From Pseudomonas sp. A34-9 (GTDB taxonomy: Bacteria > Pseudomonadota > Gammaproteobacteria > Pseudomonadales > Pseudomonadaceae): DNA of 64,000 nt. Below the pieces are notes generated by a model. It had not been told where the DNA came from. It did no database searches and worked only from the letters and a program-made list of their open reading frames with translations. The DNA is taken from NCBI RefSeq assembly GCF_029543085.1, contig NZ_CP119967.1:3622501-3686500 (forward strand). The letters run 5' to 3'. Below, one piece after another: positions 42,752 to 51,148 of this stretch (its first letter is position 1; each line of letters starts with the position of its first letter). Position numbers and translations under genes: made by a program.

Positions 42752-43804
42752 TCACCCCTCCACAGGCCAGGCTGGCTGCTGTTGGGTAATGCAATGCACA
42801 CCGCCGCCGCCATGGGCCAGATGATTGATCCGCACCGGCACCACTTCGCGACCGGGGAAGGCTTGCTCCAATACTTTCGCCGCGACGTTGTCAGCCTCGA
42901 TGCCGTACGCCGGCATGATGATCGCGCCGTTGGCGATGTAGAAATTGGTGTAGGACGCGCAGAACACTTCGGCGTCGGTATCCACCGCCTCGGAGGCTTC
43001 GAACAATTCAATCAGCTCGAATTTACGGCCGTGAGCATCGGTCGCCAGTTCCAGCGCACGACGGTTTTCCCGAGCCACTTCGGCGTACACCGAGCTTTGA
43101 TCATGGGTCGCATCCACCAGCAGCACACCCGGACGGGCGAAGGCGCAGACACCGTCGACATGGCCGTCAGTCACGTCGCCGGTGACATAGTCCGGATCGC
43201 CCGGCAACCAGATGGTTTTCTTCACGCCGAGCAGGCGGCTGAAGATTTCTTCCATCTCGGCTTTGCCAATGCCGGGGTTGCGATTGGGGTTGAGCAGCAC
43301 CGATTCAGTGGTGATCAGCGTGCCCTCGCCATCAACATGAATCGCCCCGCCTTCGTTGCTAAGCGGCGTGCCGAAGCACTCCAGGCCCAAGTGATTGAGC
43401 GCACGCCGTGCCACGCTTTCGTCCAGATCATGCGCCGACTTGCCGCCCCATGCGTTGAAGCGCCAGCTGACACCGGCAAGCCCTTGTTGCGGGTGGCAGA
43501 CAAAGCTTGGACCGGAGTCACGGAACCAGCTGTCATTGACCGCCAACGGGATCAGCTCGACGTTCGGCCCACATAGGGCTTTGGCGCTGGCGATGGCCGA
43601 CGGATCAACGACCATTTTCACCGGTTCGAAGCGGGCGATGGCATTCGCCACGCCGGCAAAATCCTTCTGTACCAGCGGCAAGGTCACACCCCAAGCGGAT
43701 TGCCACAGTGCCTCGTTATGTGGCCAGACCATCCACGTCGCCGCGTGTGTCACCCATTCGGCCGGCATCATCCAACCGCTGTTTTTAATCTCGTTGTGCT
43801 GCAT
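42752..43804 (-). CDS. aguA: agmatine deiminase
   Basis: 350 residues, cytoplasmic. WMMPAEWVTHAATWMVWPHN at the N-terminus, NDSWFRDSGPSFV, GGAIHVDGEGTLITTESVLLNPNRNP, TDGHVDG and Cys338 in GGGGVHCITQQQPA mark the agmatine deiminase family. Converts agmatine to N-carbamoylputrescine. GAGG precedes the ATG. It opens the operon aguA-aguB-binding protein-exported deiminase and diverges from the LysR gene at 43918. Confidence 0.93.
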   Translation of the reverse strand: MQHNEIKNSGWMMPAEWVTHAATWMVWPHNEALWQSAWGVTLPLVQKDFAGVANAIARFEPVKMVVDPSAIASAKALCGPNVELIPLAVNDSWFRDSGPSFVCHPQQGLAGVSWRFNAWGGKSAHDLDESVARRALNHLGLECFGTPLSNEGGAIHVDGEGTLITTESVLLNPNRNPGIGKAEMEEIFSRLLGVKKTIWLPGDPDYVTGDVTDGHVDGVCAFARPGVLLVDATHDQSSVYAEVARENRRALELATDAHGRKFELIELFEASEAVDTDAEVFCASYTNFYIANGAIIMPAYGIEADNVAAKVLEQAFPGREVVPVRINHLAHGGGGVHCITQQQPAWPVEG

Positions 43805-43917
43805 GATAAGCCTCGTCAGTTAAGCTGTTGTGTTCAATGGCGCCTATGCTACGGGCCATAAAAACAGCTAACAAACGATGGATTTAGCGCACAACTGATT
43901 AGAGGAACTTATCGATC

Positions 43918-44805
43918 ATGCTCAAGCACTGGCCGCCACTCAGCTCGCTGCGCGGCTTTGAAGCCGCTGCCCGGCTGGGCAGTTTTCACAAGGCCGCCGA
44001 AGAATTGAACCTCACCCAGTCGGCGATCAGTCAGCAGATCCGCAGCCTTGAGGCTTACCTGGAACAGCCGCTGTTTTTCCGCAGCGGTCGCAGCGTGGCG
44101 TTGACCGATGCCGGCCACGATTTGCTCAGCACCACGCAAGCGATGTTGCAGCAATTGGCGGTGGGTATTCGGCGGCTGGGGCAGTATCAAAAACCCAATC
44201 AACTGGTACTCAACACGACGCCGGCGTTTGCCCGGCATTGGTTGTTGCCAAGGTTGGCGGACTTTCGCGATCAGCATCCCGACGTGGATCTGTGGATCTA
44301 CAGTACCGACGAGGTGCCGGACATGGCCACGCAGACCATCGACCTGGCGGTTCGCGACGATATCAGCGCGCAGGCTGAGTGCAGTTTCAAAGTGCTGCAC
44401 ACCGATCGACTTTACCCGGCTTGCCATCCGCGCCTGCTGAATACGCCGACAGCGCAACGCAGCACCTTGCATGGCGAGCGAGAAATGGACTGGAGTCATT
44501 GGGCGGTCGAGGCCGGTATCGATGTCGGCCAGCAGGCTCAGGGGTTGAATTTTTCCGACCCGGGGCTGCTGCTGGACGCGGCTTGCGCGGGACTTGGGAT
44601 TGCGCTGGTGAGTCAGTTGCTAAGCCGTCAGGCGCGCGCTGACGGCTTGTTGCAACCGCTGGTCGAGGCGACTATCCGCGGGCCAAACTGGACACTGTTG
44701 ACCCACCGTGACAGTGAAAATGACCCCATGGCGAGGTCTTTTATCGAGTGGTTATCCGCCCATCTGAGCCTTGACTCAAACAGCCGAGAAAACCCCGGCC
44801 CCTAG
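43918..44805 (+). CDS. LysR-family regulator (probably of the agu operon)
   Basis: 295 residues. HTH LSSLRGFEAAARLGSFHKAAEELNLTQSAISQQIRSLE; effector domain with FARHWLLPRLADFRDQHPDVDLWIYS, a GcvA-like pattern. Divergent from aguA with a 113-bp shared promoter region. Its last 30 bp overlap the 3' end of the convergent radical SAM gene. Confidence 0.88.
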   Translation: MLKHWPPLSSLRGFEAAARLGSFHKAAEELNLTQSAISQQIRSLEAYLEQPLFFRSGRSVALTDAGHDLLSTTQAMLQQLAVGIRRLGQYQKPNQLVLNTTPAFARHWLLPRLADFRDQHPDVDLWIYSTDEVPDMATQTIDLAVRDDISAQAECSFKVLHTDRLYPACHPRLLNTPTAQRSTLHGEREMDWSHWAVEAGIDVGQQAQGLNFSDPGLLLDAACAGLGIALVSQLLSRQARADGLLQPLVEATIRGPNWTLLTHRDSENDPMARSFIEWLSAHLSLDSNSRENPGP

Positions 44806-45936
44806 TCGTCCTTCGAGCCGGCCACACAGCACGTAGTGCTGATAGGCGCTGGAGAAGCCTCCCTGGGCGACCGCGATCCTGACATCGTCATTCAATCGAA
44901 GGTATTGGGCTTCATCAAAGTTTTCTGCGCTGACTTCGCCGGCACGCCCCAGTTGCTCGCTCTCCACCGGCAGACCCTGGCTGGCACGCTGCTCGAAATC
45001 GAGGATGCGATTCACCGCGTGCCGCTCCAGCACCCCCTGATTGGGATGCATCGAGTAGATATGCAGGCCTTTATTGGCGCAGCGGTCGCACATGTCGACA
45101 CAGTTTTTCTGCGTCGATTTGCGCCGCGTCAGTTCTGCAAGCGGCATGTCGAGGTACTTGCCGACCTGATACTCGGTCTGATTGAAGATCGTGCAGCACA
45201 GCACCGTATTGCCATTGCAGTCGATGACCAGCCAGTCATCCTTGAGCGTGCACGCCATCTTGGGAAAGTTCTGGATGACGTTGACGAGATCGTCGTACGG
45301 CGGCAGTGCGAGGCGTTTCAGGGTGTCGATGTCCGTAGCCGTGACAGACGGGTCACGTTCGACAATGGCCAGTGTCTTCTCCAGCGGCATCATCACGGAA
45401 TAGCCGGTGGTGAACATGAAGCCAAGACGCTCACTGAACTCGCGCATCAGTGATTCTTCTTCGATGTTATCCAGGTAGCGGTGATAGTAAACATCAACGC
45501 GGGTCCTCAGACCCAGACGCTGTTTGATCTCCTGCAGGGCGATCATGTTTTGTTTTACAACTTCGATATCGCCGCCGACATGGCCCTTTTCGTAGGTCTC
45601 CTGGTAAAAACCCGAGAGCGAAATACGGAAGTAACTTGGCTCGGCCATCAAGGCCTTTTCCATATTCTTGGCGAGATTCAGGTTGGTGCTGATGCCGCTG
45701 CCCATGCCGGCAGCATTGATGACCTCGATAAACTCGCCAATTTTTGGATGAACCAAAGGCTCGGTCCAGTTGTACAGATAAATCGACTGGACCCCTTCTG
45801 TGCGGGCCTTCTCGACAATCTGTTTGAACATGTCGATCTGCATGGCTTTTTTGAAGTTGAGGTTTTCCGAGTTACCCATTGGGCAGGACGGGCAGCTCAG
45901 ATTGCAGGCGCCGACAATATCGATGTACATATTCAT
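44776..45936 (-). CDS. radical SAM/SPASM protein with C-terminal NDDV-type module
   Basis: 386 residues. The radical SAM cluster is Cys11, Cys15 and Cys18 (CNLSCPSCP), followed by a barrel with YNWTEPLVHPKIGEFIEVI and a SPASM-like second cluster (CNGNTVLCC ... CVDMCDRCANKG). After about residue 340 a short module FDEAQYLRLNDDVRIAVAQGGFSSAYQHYVLCGRLEGR follows; this repeat type recurs in large sugar- and polysaccharide-related proteins. Fusion of the two is unusual. No precursor peptide gene was seen beside it, so a role in RiPP, cofactor or glycan modification cannot be chosen. Confidence 0.83.
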   Translation of the reverse strand: MNMYIDIVGACNLSCPSCPMGNSENLNFKKAMQIDMFKQIVEKARTEGVQSIYLYNWTEPLVHPKIGEFIEVINAAGMGSGISTNLNLAKNMEKALMAEPSYFRISLSGFYQETYEKGHVGGDIEVVKQNMIALQEIKQRLGLRTRVDVYYHRYLDNIEEESLMREFSERLGFMFTTGYSVMMPLEKTLAIVERDPSVTATDIDTLKRLALPPYDDLVNVIQNFPKMACTLKDDWLVIDCNGNTVLCCTIFNQTEYQVGKYLDMPLAELTRRKSTQKNCVDMCDRCANKGLHIYSMHPNQGVLERHAVNRILDFEQRASQGLPVESEQLGRAGEVSAENFDEAQYLRLNDDVRIAVAQGGFSSAYQHYVLCGRLEGRLGAGVFSAV

Positions 45937-45988
45937 TAGGGGTGAAGCTCCGTGGTTCGAAAGCCATGCATCTCATCACTGCACGTCT

Positions 45989-46954
45989 TCAGGTCGCCGA
46001 TTGAGTTGGTTTTTTGACGGCATCTGTGCACATGGAAGCAATAACCGCACCACTTTTGTACTGGGCCATCAACGCCACGATCCAATCGATAAACACTCGC
46101 AACTTCAGGCTGACATGCCGGTTCGGTGGATACGCCACATAGAGCGGCATTGGCTCCAGTTGCCAGTCTTTGAACAGTGGCACCAGCTCACCGCAGGCCA
46201 CATGCGCATCGGACATGTACGTGGGCAGCCACAACACACCCATGCCCGCCAGCCCTGCCGCCAGGTAGGCGTTGCCGTCATCGACCGCGAGGATATGCCG
46301 ACCTTTGATCTGCAGGTTTTCCTGGGCATTGTGCAACGCATATGGCACCGGTTTGCCGGTGCGCGCCCAGAGGAAACCGACGACGCGATGATGGCTGTCT
46401 TCCAGGTCCCGCGGATGCGCAGGCGTACCGGCGCGAGCAAGATATTGCGGCGCAGCAAACACCCCCAACTGAAGATCGGCGACCTTGCGCGCCATCAACG
46501 ACAGGTCCATGAGTTCGCCCCCACGCACCACGCAGTCGACGTTCTCATCAATAATGTCGACGATGCGGTCGCTGACGCCCATGTCGATCTGAATGTCCGG
46601 ATAACGCGCGTGAAACTCAGGCAGGGCCGGCACCAGAATCAGCCGTGCCAGCGGACTTGGGACGTCCACGCGCAGCCGGCCCTTGGGCAACGCCGCCGCG
46701 CCAGGCAGGCTGCTTTCGGCGTCGTCCATATCCGCCAATAACTTGATCACTCGCTCGTAATAAACGGCGCCATCGGCGGTGACGTTGACCTTGCGCGTGG
46801 TGCGATTGAGCAACTTGACCCGCAGGCGCGCCTCCAGTTGCTGAACCAGTTGGGTTACGGTGGTCTTGCTCATGTGCAAGGTTTCCGCCGCTTTGGTGAA
46901 GCTCCCCGCCTCGACCACCCGGGCAAAGGCTTGCATTGCGTCAAAACGGTCCAA
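45989..46954 (-). CDS. LysR-family regulator
   Basis: 321 residues beginning at a TTG (46954) that yields the standard MDRFDAMQAFARVVEAGSFTKAAETLHMSKTTVTQLVQQLEARL start, with GGGGGCG upstream. An ATG six codons later has no ribosome site. The effector domain is of the CrgA/PA-type group (RLRVDVPSPLARLILVPALPEFHARYPDIQIDMGVSDRIVDIIDENVDCVVRGG). It diverges from the RidA-family gene and probably controls it. Confidence 0.87.
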   Translation of the reverse strand: MDRFDAMQAFARVVEAGSFTKAAETLHMSKTTVTQLVQQLEARLRVKLLNRTTRKVNVTADGAVYYERVIKLLADMDDAESSLPGAAALPKGRLRVDVPSPLARLILVPALPEFHARYPDIQIDMGVSDRIVDIIDENVDCVVRGGELMDLSLMARKVADLQLGVFAAPQYLARAGTPAHPRDLEDSHHRVVGFLWARTGKPVPYALHNAQENLQIKGRHILAVDDGNAYLAAGLAGMGVLWLPTYMSDAHVACGELVPLFKDWQLEPMPLYVAYPPNRHVSLKLRVFIDWIVALMAQYKSGAVIASMCTDAVKKPTQSAT

Positions 46955-47068
46955 GGTGCGCCCCCGATTGTTTGGATTTAACAAACAGTGAACGCCAAGC
47001 TTGCGCGTTTATCGCTCGGGTGCAAATACCTAAAGTGGCTCCATCAACTCACCGATGGAGACACCCCG

Positions 47069-47467
47069 ATGACTCAGCGCGATGTAGTTTTCCCACCCGC
47101 ACGCCGCACGCTCTATGACCGCCATCGCTACTCGCCGGCGATTCGTTCCAATGGTTTTCTGTTTGTCTCGGGACAGGTCGGCAGCACCGAGGACGGCACG
47201 CCCGAGCCGGACCTGAAAAACCAGGTGCGTCAGGCTTTCACTAACCTCAATGCAATCCTTGAAGAGGCCGGTGCCAGCTTCGATGACGTGGTCGATGTCA
47301 CCGTGTTCATCGTCGACCCCCCGGCCAAATTCGAGACGATCTGGGATGTCGTGCTGACTGAGTTCTGGGGCGAGGCGCCGCATCCGACGGTAACGGCTGT
47401 TGGCGTGACCTGGCTGTATGGGTTTGATTTTGAGATCAAGGTGATTGCCAAGCTGCCTGGATCCTGA
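47069..47467 (+). CDS. RidA/YjgF-family protein
   Basis: 132 residues. SPAIRSNGFLFVSGQVG, KNQVRQAFTNLNAILEEAGASFDDVVDVTVFIVD and HPTVTAVGVTWLYGFDFEIKVIAKL are the family blocks; Thr replaces the catalytic Arg of canonical RidA, so it belongs to a different subgroup. GGAG precedes the ATG at 47069. Divergent from the LysR gene, a frequent arrangement for specialised RidA proteins. Confidence 0.85.
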   Translation: MTQRDVVFPPARRTLYDRHRYSPAIRSNGFLFVSGQVGSTEDGTPEPDLKNQVRQAFTNLNAILEEAGASFDDVVDVTVFIVDPPAKFETIWDVVLTEFWGEAPHPTVTAVGVTWLYGFDFEIKVIAKLPGS

Positions 47468-47488
47468 CAGGCATCAAACCTGCAGGCG

Positions 47489-47557
47489 CTACGGCACGCT
47501 GCGATCTTTGGATGTTGACCTTTAAAATCACCATCAAAAGATCGCAGCGTGCCGTAG
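47489..47557. repeat. extragenic palindrome of the GCGATCTTTTGATC family, copy 2
   Basis: Perfect 21-bp arms 47489-47509 and 47537-47557 (CTACGGCACGCTGCGATCTT...) with a 27-nt loop, just after the RidA gene stop; it could act as its terminator. Confidence 0.8.
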
Positions 47558-47720
47558 CTCCGACAGGGACAGGGCGTAAAACATCGTAAAGCTCCAATGC
47601 TGGCCTTTGCCGCCTCGAATGCGTATAACCTCGCCGTTTCGTCTACCCTGACGTTGCACCCCGCGTTGATCTTGCAGCGGCGGCCTATCGCTTTTTGACG
47701 CTTACGAAACGGAGAATTCC

Positions 47721-48584
47721 ATGCTCAAACGAACCTTGGCACTGACCGCTGGCCTGGCCCTGTCCTTTTCTACTTTGATGGTGCAAGCCGCTGACGTTTT
47801 GCGGGTCAGCGCGATTCCCGATGAAGCCCCGACCGAACTGCTGCGCAAATTCGAACCGCTGGGTGCCTATCTGGAACAGCAACTGGGCATGAAGGTGCAG
47901 TTCGTGCCGGTGGCCGATTACCCGGCAGTGGTCGAAGCCCTGGCGACCGATCGCCTCGACATGGCCTGGCTCGGCGGCTTCACGTTTGTGCAGGCGCGTT
48001 TGAAGACCGACGCGACCACGCCGGTCATTCCGTTGGTGCAGCGTGAACAGGATGCGCAGTTCACCAGCAAATTCATCACCGCCGACCCGAATGTGCATAG
48101 CCTCGCCGACCTGAAGGGCAAAACCTTCGCCTTCGGCTCGGTGTCGTCCACCTCCGGCAGCCTGATGCCGCGCTACTTCATGCTGAAAAACGACAACATC
48201 AAGCCTGAAGCGTATTTCAGTCGCGTCGCCTACTCTGGCGCACACGATGCCACCGTGGCCTGGGTGCAGGCTGGCAAGGTTGACGCCGGGGTGCTGAACG
48301 CCAGTGTCTGGCAAAAACTGGTCGACGCCGGCAAGGTCGACACCAATAAGGTCAAAGTCTTCGCCACCACCCCGACCTACTTCGATTACAACTGGACCGT
48401 GCGCGGCACCCTCGACCCGGCACTGGCAGCGAAAATCAAGAAAGCCTTCCTTGATCTGGACCCGGCCAACCCTGAGCAGAAGAAGATTCTTGATCTGCAA
48501 GCCGCCAGCCGCTTCATCGACACCAAACCCGAGAACTACAAGGGCATCGAGGAAGCCGCCCGCGCCGCCGAACTGCTCAAATGA
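47721..48584 (+). CDS. PhnD-family substrate-binding protein, putative selenate/phosphonate
   Basis: 287 residues with a signal peptide ([18 protein letters not shown]). PhnD fold: [85 protein letters not shown]. The family annotated as putative selenate ABC binding protein in pseudomonads looks like this (recall, not searched); phosphonate or phosphite are alternatives. It is the first gene of a binding protein-ATPase-permease-permease operon with 4-7 bp overlaps. Confidence 0.8.
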   Translation: MLKRTLALTAGLALSFSTLMVQAADVLRVSAIPDEAPTELLRKFEPLGAYLEQQLGMKVQFVPVADYPAVVEALATDRLDMAWLGGFTFVQARLKTDATTPVIPLVQREQDAQFTSKFITADPNVHSLADLKGKTFAFGSVSSTSGSLMPRYFMLKNDNIKPEAYFSRVAYSGAHDATVAWVQAGKVDAGVLNASVWQKLVDAGKVDTNKVKVFATTPTYFDYNWTVRGTLDPALAAKIKKAFLDLDPANPEQKKILDLQAASRFIDTKPENYKGIEEAARAAELLK

Positions 48585-49378
48585 CCCTGAGCCTCAACCA
48601 GGGCAGCCTGCGCCACGCCAATGGAGTCGACGCCCTGCGCGGTGTCGATTTGCAGATTGGCGTTGGCGAACAGGTCGCCATCATCGGCCCGTCCGGGGCC
48701 GGAAAATCGAGTTTGCTCAACCTGCTGGCCACCGCATTGCGGCCCAGCAGCGGCGAAATTGAAGTGCTGGGCGAACCCGCCTGGCACTTGTCGGCCCGCC
48801 AGCGTCAGCGCCTGCGCGCACGAATCGGTCTGGTACATCAGGCGCCGCCGTTGCCGCCGCGTCAGCGCGTGGTCACGGCGGTGCTGGCCGGCAAGCTCGG
48901 CCAATGGAGTCTGGGCAAAAGTCTTTTGAACCTGTTGCATCCACTGGATGTGGCCGGTGCGCGCGCGGCACTCGCACGGCTGGACTTGGGGGACAAATTG
49001 TTCGCCCATTGCCAGCAATTGTCTGGCGGCCAGTTGCAGCGTGTCGGTATTGCCCGCGTGCTGTATCAGGCGCCAGAAATCCTCTTGGCTGACGAACCGG
49101 TGTCGGCCATGGATCCGGTCATGGCCGGGCACACCCTGTCGATCCTCTCGCGCCACGCTCGCGAGCACAACGTAACGCTGGTGGCCAGCCTGCATGCGGT
49201 GGATCTGGCGTTGTCGCACTTCCCTCGAATCATCGGTCTGCGCGACGGGCAGATTCTGTTCGACTGCCCTTCCGGGCAAGTCAGCCATGAAATGCTCGAT
49301 GCGCTGTACGCCAACGAAAAACTGCAATCGCCGAGCGCTGCGGTGGCGCCTTTGACTGTGCAGATTCCACGATGCTGA
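48581..49378 (+). CDS. ABC transporter ATP-binding protein, PhnC-like
   Basis: 265 residues. Walker [10 protein letters not shown] at about 36-44, signature [15 protein letters not shown], Walker [13 protein letters not shown] and H-loop SLHAVDLAL. It overlaps the binding-protein gene (ATGA) and the next permease gene by 7 bp, so the four genes are translated as a coupled unit. Confidence 0.9.
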   Translation: MTLSLNQGSLRHANGVDALRGVDLQIGVGEQVAIIGPSGAGKSSLLNLLATALRPSSGEIEVLGEPAWHLSARQRQRLRARIGLVHQAPPLPPRQRVVTAVLAGKLGQWSLGKSLLNLLHPLDVAGARAALARLDLGDKLFAHCQQLSGGQLQRVGIARVLYQAPEILLADEPVSAMDPVMAGHTLSILSRHAREHNVTLVASLHAVDLALSHFPRIIGLRDGQILFDCPSGQVSHEMLDALYANEKLQSPSAAVAPLTVQIPRC

Positions 49379-50196
49379 AAGCTGATTCACGCGATCCGGC
49401 GGCGTGGCCGCGATTGCTGCTGACGTTGCTGGCGATTGCCTTGCTGTGGCCGGGCGTCCAGCTCAGCGAACTGAATCTGGGTGTGCTGCTGCCCGACAGC
49501 CAGAATGAGATGGGCCGTTTTGTCGCGCAATTCTGGCCTCCTGCGCACGACGAAGCGTTTCTGCAGTTACTGCTCAAAGCCACCCTGCAAACACTGGCCA
49601 TCGCCACCGCCGGCATGGCCTTGGCGCTGTTGTTGGCGATACCGGCCGGCCTGATTGCCAGCCGAGCGCTGTCGCTGTCTGCCGCCTCGCGCGGTGGCGT
49701 GCCCAGCCGGCTGGGGCGTCTGCTGCGCTGGCCGGTGCGCGGCTTGCTGATCTTTTTGCGCAGCGTGCCGGAAATTGTCTGGGCACTGTTGTTCGTGCGC
49801 GCCGTCGGGTTGGGTCCGGCAGCGGGGGTACTGGCCATTGCCATTACTTACAGCGGCATGCTCGGCAAGGTCTACGCGGAGATTTTCGAATCGACTGACC
49901 AGCGCCCGGCGCATGCGCTGATCCAGGCTGGCAGCGGCCGTCTTGCAGCGTTTGCTTACGGCACCTTGCCCAATGTCGCGGCGGAGTTATTGTCGTACAC
50001 GGTTTATCGCTGGGAATGTGCGATTCGCGCATCGGTGGTGATGGGTTTCGTTGGCGCCGGAGGCCTGGGTCAGCAGATCGATCTGTCGATCCGCATGTTC
50101 GCTGGCGGTGAAGTCGCCAGCATTCTGTTGTGCTTCCTGATGCTGGTCCTGGCCGCCGATCAACTCAGTCGCCTGCTGCGCTGGAGGCTGACATGA
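49372..50196 (+). CDS. ABC transporter permease, PhnE-like, first
   Basis: 274 residues with about six membrane segments. [46 protein letters not shown] and the EAA loop [56 protein letters not shown] are PhnE signatures. Paired with a second PhnE-like subunit to make a heterodimeric channel. Confidence 0.9.
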   Translation: MLKADSRDPAAWPRLLLTLLAIALLWPGVQLSELNLGVLLPDSQNEMGRFVAQFWPPAHDEAFLQLLLKATLQTLAIATAGMALALLLAIPAGLIASRALSLSAASRGGVPSRLGRLLRWPVRGLLIFLRSVPEIVWALLFVRAVGLGPAAGVLAIAITYSGMLGKVYAEIFESTDQRPAHALIQAGSGRLAAFAYGTLPNVAAELLSYTVYRWECAIRASVVMGFVGAGGLGQQIDLSIRMFAGGEVASILLCFLMLVLAADQLSRLLRWRLT

Positions 50197-50960
50197 GTCG
50201 CCTGATCAACTTGCTGCTGATCGCCAGCATTGCGCTGGCAGTGATTGCCTCGTTCGCTTATCTGGGGTTGGATCTCGGTGAACTGGGCAGCGCCACCAGT
50301 CTCAAGCAGATGGGCGCGTATGTGCAGCGCTTTCTGAGCCCGGATCTGAGCGCGGCTTACCTGAAAGCCATCTTGCATGGTTCGATGGAAACCCTGGCGA
50401 TGTCGGCCCTCGGCACCCTACTCGCGGCGGTGTTCGGCATCGTCCTTGCGTTGCCTGCCGCCGGGCGTTTCGGCTGGCCGCTGCAAAGTGCCTCGCGCCT
50501 GCTGCTCAACGCCTTGCGGGCGATTCCGGAACTGGTCTGGGCCGCGCTGATGGTACTTGCCGCCGGCCTCGGCCCGAACGCCGGCACCCTCGCCCTCGCC
50601 TTGCACACCACCGGCGTGCTCGGCCGCTTGTTCGCCGAAGCCCTGGAAAACACCCCGCCGCAACCGGCCGAAGCCATTCGTTTGCAGGGTGGCAATCCGA
50701 TTCTGGCCTTCTGCTACGGGACGTTGCCGAACCTTGCGCCGCAGTTGCTTGCGTACATTCTGTATCGCTGGGAAAACAATATTCGCATGGCCAGCGTGCT
50801 GGGTTTTGTCGGCGCCGGCGGGCTCGGGCAGATGCTCTATGTGAGCCTCAGCCTGTTTCAAGAAGCCCAGGCCAGTACGGTGATTCTGGCGATGCTGGGG
50901 CTGGTGTTTGTGGTCGACTGGCTGAGTGCCTGGAGCCGCCAGCGTTGGGTCAAGGCCTAG
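50193..50960 (+). CDS. ABC transporter permease, PhnE-like, second
   Basis: 255 residues. ALRAIPELVWAALMVLAAGLGP and the EAA loop [56 protein letters not shown] parallel the preceding permease. The ATG at 50193 overlaps the previous stop by 4 bp and has GGAGG upstream. Last gene of the operon. Confidence 0.9.
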   Translation: MSRLINLLLIASIALAVIASFAYLGLDLGELGSATSLKQMGAYVQRFLSPDLSAAYLKAILHGSMETLAMSALGTLLAAVFGIVLALPAAGRFGWPLQSASRLLLNALRAIPELVWAALMVLAAGLGPNAGTLALALHTTGVLGRLFAEALENTPPQPAEAIRLQGGNPILAFCYGTLPNLAPQLLAYILYRWENNIRMASVLGFVGAGGLGQMLYVSLSLFQEAQASTVILAMLGLVFVVDWLSAWSRQRWVKA

Positions 50961-51148
50961 TGCGCAGGCTGGCAAGTGGATATCTGGCAAAAGCTGATTA
51001 TGCTCAAGGAAACCTTGCAGCCATGCGAGGCGGTCAGACTGTGCAAGTTTCACGCGAAAGCAATGGCGGCATTTGCCACAAGGCCAGAGTGCGATAAGCA
51101 GTAACGGGGGACTCCGGCCTTTAACAATAAGCACGACGGAGAACACCC

